This document shows positions 7,822 through 14,186 of a stretch of 15,576 bases of DNA, piece after piece (the stretch's first letter is position 1; every line of letters starts with the position of its first letter). The notes beneath the pieces are model-generated. The model was not told where the DNA came from and did no database searches. It was given only the letters and a program-made list of their open reading frames with translations. Origin of the DNA: Sphingomonadaceae bacterium (lineage in GTDB: Bacteria > Pseudomonadota > Alphaproteobacteria > Sphingomonadales > Sphingomonadaceae); assembly GCA_016742125.1 (NCBI GenBank), contig JACVCM010000073.1, positions 1 to 15,576 of the forward strand. Direction: 5' to 3'. Position numbers and translations under genes: made by a program.

Positions 7822-7886
7822 TTTCTAACATTGCAGTGCGGTGCCAATCGGCCTAGAGTTTTTGTAACGAAAACGACATTTCTAAC
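7822..7886 (+). promoter_or_regulatory. three direct copies of TTT(C/G)TAAC upstream of korA, possible operator
   Basis: Copies lie at 7822-7829 (TTTCTAAC), 7861-7868 (TTTGTAAC) and 7879-7886 (TTTCTAAC). The first two sit inside longer matches, AGTTTTTCTAAC at 7818-7829 and AGTTTTTGTAAC at 7857-7868. Offsets are 39 and 18 nt, so copies 2 and 3 are slightly under two helical turns apart. The middle copy overlaps the likely transcription start of korA. They could be binding sites for a regulator of korAB or of the divergent hydrolase-rppH pair, or chance in an AT-richer spacer. No known regulator is recognised. Confidence 0.35.
7831..7859 (+). promoter_or_regulatory. candidate sigma-70-type promoter for korAB
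   Basis: A TTGCAG box (7831-7836) and a TAGAGT box (7854-7859) are separated by exactly 17 nt. They match 3 of 6 and 4 of 6 consensus positions. Transcription would begin near 7866, about 30 nt before the korA ATG. Spacing and position are good but the boxes are imperfect, so this is a candidate only. Confidence 0.4.
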
Positions 7887-7897
7887 GGGCTGGAACA

Positions 7898-9772
7898 ATG
7901 GCGACCGCATTTAAAGACGAAACGGGAGGTGCAGAAGCACCGACCCAGAGCGAGGCTGTTGTCATTCGCTTTGCAGGCGATAGCGGCGACGGGATGCAGT
8001 TGACCGGTGGGCAGTTCACGCTGTCGTCGGCACTTGCGGGCAATGATTTTGCAACCTTCCCGGATTTTCCCGCAGAAATTCGTGCGCCGCAGGGGACATT
8101 GTTCGGCGTGTCGGCGTTCCAGATCAATTTCGGGTCGAGCGACATCACGACTGCGGGCGACCGGCCTGACGTGCTCGTCGCCATGAACCCGGCGGCGCTG
8201 AAGACCAATGTGGGCAGCCTGCGCGAAGGCGGCCTGATTATCGCCGACACCGGCGAATTTTCGCAGCGCAATCTCGACAAGGCGAAATATACCGCCAACC
8301 CGCTCGAGGATGGCAGCCTCGCCAAATGGCAGTTGATGGCGTTCGACATCAGCGCGCTGACGTTGGAGTCGGTGAAACCCTTCGGTCTGGGCAACAAGGA
8401 AGCGCTGCGTTGCAAGAATATGTGGACGCTCGGCCTTGCGCTGTGGATGTTCGGTCGCAAGCGGCAGCCGATCATCGACTGGCTGAATGCCAAATTTGCC
8501 AAGAACAGGGTGCTGGCCGATGCCAATATCGCAGCGCTGAATGCCGGTCATGCCTATGGCGAGACGGCCGAGCTGTCGGGACCGCTGAAGCAATATAATG
8601 TAGAAGCCGCACCGGCTGAACCGGGTGTTTACCGGACCGTGACCGGGGCGGAGGGCATTTCTTATGGTCTGGTCGCTGGCGCGCAGCTGGCGGGATTGAA
8701 GATGTTCTTTGGCGGCTATCCGATTACGCCTGCTTCGGCGATTCTGCATCATCTGGCGCGGCTGAAGGAATATGGCATCACGACCTTCCAGGCGGAGGAC
8801 GAGATTGCAGCCATCGCTTCGGCCATTGGCGCGTCCTATGCCGGTCAGTTGGGCGTTACCAGCTCGTCCGGCCCGGGCATTGCGCTGAAAGGCGAGGCTA
8901 TGGGCCTTGCGATCATGACCGAGCTGCCGCTCGTTATCGTCAATTCGCAGCGCGGCGGGCCGTCAACGGGCCTTCCCACGAAGACTGAGCAATCCGACCT
9001 TTATCAGGCAATCTACGGCCGCAACGGCGACGCGCCCATGCCGGTCATCGCCGCGCGCTCACCTGCCGATTGTTTCAACTGCGCGATCGAGGCAGTGCGG
9101 ATCGCGGTGCGTTATATGACGCCGGTGATGTTGCTGACCGACGGCTATATTGCCAATGCGGCGGAGCCCTGGCTGGTTCCTGACATGGACGCCTATAAGC
9201 CTTTCCCCGTCGAGTTCATGGAGCATGTGCCCGAAAGCGGCCGTTTCCTGCCCTATGAACGCAACCAGTGGGGCGGGCGCCCTTGGGTCAAGCCCGGCAC
9301 CCCCGGCCTGATGCACCGCATTGGCGGCATCGAAAAGGCGCAGAATAGCGGGCATATCGACTACAGCCCTGCCAATCACGAAATGATGACCAAGCTGCGC
9401 AAGATGAAGATCGACGGCATCGCCGACGACATGCCCGAGCAGGATGTGACGCTAGGCGAAGATAGCGGCAAGCTTGCCATTGTTGGCTGGGGCTCGACCT
9501 TCGGCCCGATCCATCAGGCAGTGCGTCGCCAGCGGGCGAAGGGACAGGATGTTCACCACATCCATGTCCGCAACATCTGGCCGCTGCCGCGCAATCTGGG
9601 CGATTTGCTGAAGCGCTACGAAAAGATCATCGTTCCGGAAATGAACACTGGCCAGTTCAAGACGGTGCTGCGCGACCAATATCTGGTCGATGCGCGGCCG
9701 CTGAATAAGGTTTCGGGGCAACCCTTTACCATTGCCGAGATTGAGGCTGCTATCGAGCAGGCACTAGCATGA
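7898..9772 (+). CDS. korA: 2-oxoglutarate:ferredoxin oxidoreductase, fused gamma/alpha subunit
   Basis: A 624-aa large subunit of a two-subunit 2-oxoacid:acceptor oxidoreductase. The gamma domain is at about 20-215 (VVIRFAGDSGDGMQLTGGQF at 21-40). The alpha (pyrimidine-binding) domain runs from about 250, with GGYPITPAS (272-280), FQAEDEIAAIASAIGAS (297-313) and QRGGPSTGLPTKTEQSDL (351-368). A C-terminal domain lies at about 525-624. With KorB it converts 2-oxoglutarate and CoA to succinyl-CoA and CO2, passing electrons to ferredoxin. The gamma-alpha fusion partnered with a short beta subunit is typical of enzymes annotated KorAB; that 2-oxoglutarate rather than another 2-oxoacid is the substrate is inferred from this family resemblance. 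Its stop overlaps the korB start by 4 nt (ATGA). The Shine-Dalgarno is weak (TGGA, 3 nt before the ATG). Confidence 0.93.
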   Translation: MATAFKDETGGAEAPTQSEAVVIRFAGDSGDGMQLTGGQFTLSSALAGNDFATFPDFPAEIRAPQGTLFGVSAFQINFGSSDITTAGDRPDVLVAMNPAALKTNVGSLREGGLIIADTGEFSQRNLDKAKYTANPLEDGSLAKWQLMAFDISALTLESVKPFGLGNKEALRCKNMWTLGLALWMFGRKRQPIIDWLNAKFAKNRVLADANIAALNAGHAYGETAELSGPLKQYNVEAAPAEPGVYRTVTGAEGISYGLVAGAQLAGLKMFFGGYPITPASAILHHLARLKEYGITTFQAEDEIAAIASAIGASYAGQLGVTSSSGPGIALKGEAMGLAIMTELPLVIVNSQRGGPSTGLPTKTEQSDLYQAIYGRNGDAPMPVIAARSPADCFNCAIEAVRIAVRYMTPVMLLTDGYIANAAEPWLVPDMDAYKPFPVEFMEHVPESGRFLPYERNQWGGRPWVKPGTPGLMHRIGGIEKAQNSGHIDYSPANHEMMTKLRKMKIDGIADDMPEQDVTLGEDSGKLAIVGWGSTFGPIHQAVRRQRAKGQDVHHIHVRNIWPLPRNLGDLLKRYEKIIVPEMNTGQFKTVLRDQYLVDARPLNKVSGQPFTIAEIEAAIEQALA

Positions 9773-10800
9773 ACGACATGACCCCCATCAAAGCGACCAC
9801 GCCCAAGGATTGGGAGACCGATCAGGAGGTCCGCTGGTGCCCCGGTTGCGGCGACTATGCTATTTTGAAGGCGGTGCAGCGCACCATGCCCGAAATCGGC
9901 GCGACGCCTGAAAACACCGTGTTCATCAGCGGTATCGGCTGCTCCTCGCGCTTTCCCTATTATATGGAAACCTATGGCTTCCACACCATCCACGGCCGTG
10001 CGCCGGCGGTGGCAACGGGGGTGAAGCTCGCCAATCCGGAACTGGATGTGTGGATTATCACCGGCGATGGCGATGCGCTTTCCATCGGTGGCAATCACAC
10101 GATGCACCTGCTGCGGCGCAACCTCGATTGCCAGATTATGCTCTTCAACAACGAGATTTACGGCCTCACCAAGGGCCAATATTCGCCAACGTCGCGGATT
10201 GGTACCAACAGCCCGTCGACGCCTTATGGGTCGGTCGACCGGCCCGCGACGCCCTGTGCGTTCGCGCTGGGTTCGGGTGCACGGTTCGTGGCGCGTGGCT
10301 TCGATGTGTCGAAGAACCTGCCCGAGGTGCTGAAGGCCGCACATGCGCATCGCGGAGCAGCCTTTATCGAGATCTTCCAGAACTGCATCGTCTATAACAA
10401 GGACGTGTTCGAGGATTTTGCCGCACCGAAAGGGGCGGAGGACCAGCAGCTTTGGCTCAAGGACGGAGAACCGATGTTGTTTGCCAAGGGCCTGAAGGGC
10501 ATAGCGCTCGATGGCGACGCGCTGGAGTTGAAGGTTGTCGATGTCGTCGATGGCGACTGGCAGGCAGCGGGCGTAATCGTCCACAATGTCACCAACCGCT
10601 CGATCGCGCACATGCTGGTCGAGATGCGCTTCGGCGAATTCCCGATGGCGCTCGGTGTGCTCTACGACGATCCCCGTCCGACCTTCAATGACGCGGTGGT
10701 TGAGCAGAACCGTGCGGTGAGCGAAGGCAAGGTTGCCGACCTGAGCAACCTTCTGGTGAAGGGCCAGACGTGGACCGTGGCCGACGGACCGGAGCTTTAG
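9769..10800 (+). CDS. korB: 2-oxoglutarate:ferredoxin oxidoreductase, beta subunit
   Basis: A 343-aa thiamine diphosphate-binding subunit. The TPP/Mg motif is GDGDALSIGGNH (99-110), with NNEIYGLTKGQ (127-137) completing the cofactor site. Four cysteines fit one [4Fe-4S] cluster: Cys24 and Cys27 in WCPGCGDY, Cys58 in GIGCSSR and Cys206 in FQNCIVYN. There is no fused ferredoxin domain and no ferredoxin or delta-subunit gene beside it, so the electron acceptor must be encoded elsewhere. The 4-nt overlap with korA implies translational coupling and 1:1 supply. A large palindrome begins 4 nt after the stop codon. Confidence 0.94.
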   Translation: MNDMTPIKATTPKDWETDQEVRWCPGCGDYAILKAVQRTMPEIGATPENTVFISGIGCSSRFPYYMETYGFHTIHGRAPAVATGVKLANPELDVWIITGDGDALSIGGNHTMHLLRRNLDCQIMLFNNEIYGLTKGQYSPTSRIGTNSPSTPYGSVDRPATPCAFALGSGARFVARGFDVSKNLPEVLKAAHAHRGAAFIEIFQNCIVYNKDVFEDFAAPKGAEDQQLWLKDGEPMLFAKGLKGIALDGDALELKVVDVVDGDWQAAGVIVHNVTNRSIAHMLVEMRFGEFPMALGVLYDDPRPTFNDAVVEQNRAVSEGKVADLSNLLVKGQTWTVADGPEL

Positions 10801-10803
10801 AAG

Positions 10804-10990
10804 GGTTCACGCAGAGGCGCAGAGGAAGCAGAGGCCGCAGAGAGGTAAGATTGCCTCCCTTATCGTCATCCTGAACTTGTTTCAGGATAATGAGCGGCGG
10901 TCTGTTATCTTGAAACAAGTTCAGGATGACGAAACCGGGATGCTTGAAAATCTCTGCGGCCTCTGCTTCCTCTGCGCCTCTGCGTGAACC
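10804..10990. repeat. composite palindrome: perfect 40-nt inverted repeat around a nested inverted repeat
   Basis: The outer arms at 10804-10843 and 10951-10990 are perfect reverse complements over 40 nt, from GGTTCACGCAGAGG... inward. Each arm contains GCAGAG four times at offsets of 8, 9 and 9 nt. The 107 nt between the arms hold a second inverted repeat, listed separately. Transcribed from korB, whose stop codon is 4 nt upstream, it would fold into one very long hairpin. It occupies most of the otherwise empty 10801-11026 stretch. It has no coding capacity or transposase, so it is best called a non-autonomous palindromic element or REP-like composite. A role in korB transcript end formation or stability is inference. 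Confidence 0.9.
10863..10932. repeat. inner inverted repeat (CCTGAACTTGTTTCAGG type) nested in the composite palindrome
   Basis: Bases 10863-10890 pair with 10905-10932 over 28 positions with one mismatch, leaving a 14-nt loop. The left arm contains CCTGAA-CTTGT-TTCAGG (10870-10886), which can fold on itself; the right arm holds its imperfect complement. Two short hairpins or one long stem are therefore both possible. I recall this sequence type as a frequent intergenic repeat in sphingomonads (recollection, not searched). Confidence 0.85.
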
Positions 10991-11026
10991 AAAATTGCCC
11001 CCAGTCATAAGACGGTATTGCTTCCG

Positions 11027-11051
11027 CCGCCTTGCTCCGCCAGCAAGGCGG
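11027..11051 (+). promoter_or_regulatory. 10-bp GC-rich hairpin abutting the start codon of the YdjM-like gene, masking its putative RBS
   Basis: CCGCCTTGCT (11027-11036) and AGCAAGGCGG (11042-11051) are perfect reverse complements around a 5-nt loop. The stem ends 1 nt before the ATG at 11053. The only Shine-Dalgarno-like bases, AAGGCGGG, lie in the 3' arm, so the fold would hide them. It could repress translation, or be a korB-side terminator, although no T-tract follows. Confidence 0.6.
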
Positions 11052-11052
11052 G

Positions 11053-11994
11053 ATGGATAATCTAACCCATTCCCTCGTCGGCGCGCTTATTGGGCAGATG
11101 GGATTGAAGCGCAAGACGGGGCTGGCGATGCCGACGCTGATCATTGCGGCGAATATTCCGGATATCGATGCGGTCGCGACTTTGCTGGGCGGGCATCAGC
11201 ATCTGGCGATCCGGCGCGGGATAACGCATGGGCCGATTGCGATGGTGGTTTTGCCATTGCTGCTCTGGGCCGCGATGCTGGCGTGGGACCGGTGGCGACC
11301 GAGCGCAAATCGACTGCCCGTACACAAGGGCTGGTTGCTGACACTCGCCTATATAGGTTGCCTCAGTCACCCGCTGTTCGACTGGTTCAACAGCTATGGC
11401 ATCCGCTTGCTGGAGCCGTTTTCGTCACAATGGTTCTATGGAGATACCATTTTCATTATCGACATCTGGCTCTGGATTGCTTTGGTAGCAGGCGTCTGGA
11501 TGTCGGTTCGTCGCGAACGAACAGGCTCTTCAAACTGGCGAATTCCTGCCGTCACCAGCCTTGTTGCAATTGTTGGCTATATATTTGCAAACGGCCTGAT
11601 TACCGGTCGTGCCGAACGGATGACGTTTCAGGCGGTCGAACAGAAGCACGGTCTTATGCCCACGCTTGTTGTTGCCAATCCCGTGCCGGTCCAGTTCTGG
11701 AGACGCGAGATGCTCTGGCGCGACAAAACCCGTTTCGGACAGGGCACATTCAGCGCCCCGAACGTTGTGGTGGTCGATGACAAGGTGGGCGTTCATCAGA
11801 TTGACGGCACCAAAACCAGGGCTTTGGCAAAGGACAATCCGGACGCCGCCGCTTATCTGTTCTGGTCACGCATGCCCGTGGTTCGCCTCGACGGCGAGGG
11901 CACCGTACGGCAGATTAACATTTCTGACCAGCGTTTCGGCAACCCGATCGTGAGTAATCGCTTCACGGTTTCCGTGCCGGTGAAAGACGAATGA
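11053..11994 (+). CDS. YdjM-like (DUF457) membrane-bound metal-dependent hydrolase-type protein
   Basis: A 313-aa inner-membrane protein of the family annotated as membrane-bound metal-dependent hydrolase, with E. coli YdjM as the named relative. The family's polar motifs are present: THSLVG (5-10), NIPDID (34-39), RRGITHG (54-60) and SHPLFDWFNSYG (105-116), which together supply His and Asp residues suited to a metal site. Hydrophobic segments lie near 61-78, 94-104, 133-151 and 167-184. The C-terminal half (about 190-313) is soluble-looking. No reaction has been firmly established for the family as far as I know. The frame is open back to a TTG at 11032, but the ATG at 11053 matches the family N-terminus (MDNLTHSLVGALIGQ). 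Its stop overlaps the photolyase start by 4 nt. Confidence 0.85.
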   Translation: MDNLTHSLVGALIGQMGLKRKTGLAMPTLIIAANIPDIDAVATLLGGHQHLAIRRGITHGPIAMVVLPLLLWAAMLAWDRWRPSANRLPVHKGWLLTLAYIGCLSHPLFDWFNSYGIRLLEPFSSQWFYGDTIFIIDIWLWIALVAGVWMSVRRERTGSSNWRIPAVTSLVAIVGYIFANGLITGRAERMTFQAVEQKHGLMPTLVVANPVPVQFWRREMLWRDKTRFGQGTFSAPNVVVVDDKVGVHQIDGTKTRALAKDNPDAAAYLFWSRMPVVRLDGEGTVRQINISDQRFGNPIVSNRFTVSVPVKDE

Positions 11995-13385
11995 CCACCA
12001 CCCCAGTCATCCTCTGGCTCCGCCGCGACTTGCGTCTCGTCGACCAGCCGGCGCTTGCCGCCGCGCTTGAGAGCGGAGCGCCGGTCATTCCGGTCTTCAT
12101 CCTTGACGACGCAACACCCAAACATCGCAAGATGGGCGGGGCGTCGCGCTGGTGGTTGCATCATAGTCTGGCTTCGCTTGATGCCGATCTTCGGAAATTG
12201 GGTTCGCGGCTGATTTTGCGGCTTGGGAAATCGGACGAGGTTCTGGCGACGCTTGCAGAGGAAACTGGCGCTTCTGCCATCCACTGCATACGCCATTACG
12301 AACCGTGGTGGCGCAATGCCGAAAGGGCAGTTGCGAACGCTTTACCCGAGGGCTGCGAGTTTGTCTGTCATGACGGCAACTACCTGATGCCTCCGGGCAG
12401 CGTGACCACTGGCAGCGGCGGGCAATATAAAATCTACACGCCCTTCATGCGCGCGCTGATGCAGCATATGCCGCCACATGAACCGTTGCCCGCCCCGACG
12501 AAGATTGCCGCCCCCGACAAATGGCCACCGAGCGACAAGCTGGATGACTGGAAACTTCTGCCGACCAAGCCCGACTGGACGGGAGGCATGAAGAAGATGT
12601 GGACGCCGGGTGAAGCGGGTGCGCACGAGCGGCTCGAAGACTTTACCGATAAGGCCAGATCCTACGACGAAACGCGCAACCTGCCTTCAGTCGATGGCAC
12701 GTCCTTCCTCTCGCCACACCTGCATTTCGGAGAGATTTCGCCCGCGACTTGCTGGCACGCGACGATGAAGGCGGGCGGCTCGGTCGATGTGTTTTTGAAG
12801 GAGCTGGTCTGGCGCGATTATGCGCAGAATGTAATCTGCCAGTTTCCCGAATATGGTGGCAAAAATGCGCGCGACGCGTTCGACAGCCTGCTATGGCGCA
12901 GCGGTCGAGAGGCGCAGGCCGACCTGCGCGCATGGAAAAAGGGGCAGACCGGATATCCAGTCGTCGATGCCGGAATGCGGCAGTTGTGGGCAACCGGCTG
13001 GATGCACAACCGCGTCCGCATGATCGCGGCGTCATTCCTGATCAAGCATCTCCTTATCGATTGGCGCGAAGGGGAGCAGTGGTTCTGGGACACGCTGGTC
13101 GATGCCGATTACGGCTCAAACAGCGTCAACTGGCAGTGGGTTGCGGGCAGCGGCGTCGACAGCAATATGTTCGTGCGGATCATGGCGCCGCTGTCGCAGT
13201 CGGAAAAGTTCGATGCGGCGGACTATATTCGGGAGTGGGTGCCGGAGTTGGCCGAGCTGGCTGACGCGGTGATCCACGATCCCGAAGAGCATGGGGTCAG
13301 GCCGAAGGATTATCCAGCGAAAATCATCGGTCACAAGGATGCACGCGAGCGGGCGCTGGCGACATACGCGAAAATAAAAGGCTGA
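11991..13385 (+). CDS. phrB: class I deoxyribodipyrimidine photolyase
   Basis: A 464-aa light-driven DNA repair enzyme that splits cyclobutane pyrimidine dimers using FADH-. The N-terminal antenna domain starts with VILWLRRDLRLVDQPAL (6-22). The FAD domain has SFLSPHLHFGEIS (238-250), ELVWRDY (271-277), GYPVVDAGMRQLWATGWMHN (321-340), RVRMIAASFL (341-350) and WQWVAGSG (381-388). By alignment with E. coli photolyase, the electron-transfer tryptophans correspond to Trp302, Trp358 and Trp381, and the flavin N5-contact Asn to Asn377. Trp383 matches the dimer-contact Trp384. These support a functional photolyase rather than a signalling cryptochrome. Antenna chromophore type is not determined. The ATGA overlap with the YdjM-like gene suggests coupled translation. 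Confidence 0.95.
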   Translation: MTTTPVILWLRRDLRLVDQPALAAALESGAPVIPVFILDDATPKHRKMGGASRWWLHHSLASLDADLRKLGSRLILRLGKSDEVLATLAEETGASAIHCIRHYEPWWRNAERAVANALPEGCEFVCHDGNYLMPPGSVTTGSGGQYKIYTPFMRALMQHMPPHEPLPAPTKIAAPDKWPPSDKLDDWKLLPTKPDWTGGMKKMWTPGEAGAHERLEDFTDKARSYDETRNLPSVDGTSFLSPHLHFGEISPATCWHATMKAGGSVDVFLKELVWRDYAQNVICQFPEYGGKNARDAFDSLLWRSGREAQADLRAWKKGQTGYPVVDAGMRQLWATGWMHNRVRMIAASFLIKHLLIDWREGEQWFWDTLVDADYGSNSVNWQWVAGSGVDSNMFVRIMAPLSQSEKFDAADYIREWVPELAELADAVIHDPEEHGVRPKDYPAKIIGHKDARERALATYAKIKG

Positions 13386-13471
13386 CGCCGCACCAGCGAA
13401 GGCTGGTGTCCATCACGTTTGTCGGCCTAAAGAGAAAGGCGAGATAGGCCCCAGCCTGCGCTGGGGCGACG
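13386..13471. repeat. paired-hairpin REP-like repeat between convergent genes
   Basis: Hairpin 1 is CACCAGC-GAAG-GCTGGTG (13391-13408) and hairpin 2 is CCCCAGC-CTGC-GCTGGGG (13449-13466). The two units are inverted copies: 13386-13408 matches the reverse complement of 13449-13471 at 19 of 23 positions. The element starts at the base after the photolyase stop and ends 1 nt before the last codon of the convergent dehydrogenase gene, so it is the whole spacer. It probably serves as a transcription-end or RNA-stability element for both genes. The CCAGC...GCTGG core is of a type I recall as common in sphingomonads (not searched). Confidence 0.85.
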
Positions 13472-13472
13472 A

Positions 13473-14183
13473 TCATTGTTGCAGCGTTAGCCGATAACCC
13501 GTCTCAAACTCCGATCTCAACAACCCGACAATCGCATCCGCCACTACCGATGGCTCCTTCACCGTCGCCGGGTCTTCGCCGGGATAGGCGGAGGCCCGCA
13601 TCTTGGTTCGTGTCTTGCCGGGATCGATGATCGCCACACGGACGGGCGAGAGATTCTTCACTTCCTCGCCATAGCTCTGCACCAGATTTTCAAGCGCGGC
13701 CTTCGATGCGCCATAAGCTCCCCAAAAGGCACGCGGCTTTGCACCGACAGACGAGGTGAGCGCAAGCAGCCGACCTGCCTCGCTTTTGCGGAGGAGCGCG
13801 TCGAATGACGCAATCAGCACCTGCTGCGCGGTCACGTTCAGTGTGAACAACCGCGCGAATTCTGCGCCGTCGATAGCGGGGACCGGAGCCAGCGTGCCCA
13901 GCATTGCGGCATTCAGCACCAGCATGTCGACTTTGCCCCAACGCTCGTTCACTGCCGCCGCCAGCCGCGCGATGCTGTCGCCATCGGTCAGGTCGAGCGG
14001 GGCGATTGTGGCGCTGCCGCCGGCCTCGAAAATCGAATCCTCTACGGCTTCCAGATCCTTGGCCGTCCGTGCGGTAATGATGACATGCGCCCCCTGTGCT
14101 GCCAAAGCCCGCGCCGTTGCCGCACCGATGCCGCGGCTCGCGCCGGTGACCAGCGCAATCTTGCCTTCGAAAGCCTTGATCAT
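13473..14183 (-). CDS. short-chain dehydrogenase/reductase (SDR)
   Basis: A 236-aa classical SDR with an NAD(P)-binding Rossmann fold. It has TGASRGIG (13-20) for the cofactor, LDLTD (63-67), NAA (91-93) in place of the usual NNAG, catalytic Asn116, Ser144 (TSS), and Tyr157 and Lys161 in YGASK. PGKTRTKM (188-195) matches the usual PG-x-[ST]-x-T segment. ARTAKD at 38-43 after the second beta strand, with a basic residue there and in ASRG, leans towards NADP(H), but that is inference. The C-terminus is short, with an FETGYRLTLQQ ending. The substrate is unknown. It begins 3 nt after the purF stop, with GAGGG immediately before the ATG, so it depends on the purF transcript. Confidence 0.9.
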   Translation of the reverse strand: MIKAFEGKIALVTGASRGIGAATARALAAQGAHVIITARTAKDLEAVEDSIFEAGGSATIAPLDLTDGDSIARLAAAVNERWGKVDMLVLNAAMLGTLAPVPAIDGAEFARLFTLNVTAQQVLIASFDALLRKSEAGRLLALTSSVGAKPRAFWGAYGASKAALENLVQSYGEEVKNLSPVRVAIIDPGKTRTKMRASAYPGEDPATVKEPSVVADAIVGLLRSEFETGYRLTLQQ

Positions 14184-14186
14184 CCC

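Noticed and set aside
9616..10611. A 331-codon minus-strand open frame opposite korA/korB
   Set aside because: Its composition is typical of an antisense shadow, and korB on the other strand is complete with cofactor motifs.
10801..10990. A CRISPR array, suggested by repeated short GCAGAG units
   Set aside because: The units are 8-9 nt apart with no spacers of normal length, and the whole is an inverted rather than direct repeat. No cas genes are present.
10804..10990. An insertion sequence
   Set aside because: The inverted repeats enclose only 107 nt with no transposase, and no flanking target duplication is evident (the bases just outside the arms differ).
10991..11052. A LexA box for a UV-response operon
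   Set aside because: No GTTC-N7-GTTC or GAAC-N7-GAAC pair occurs there; a single GAAC at the edge of the palindrome has no partner at the right distance.
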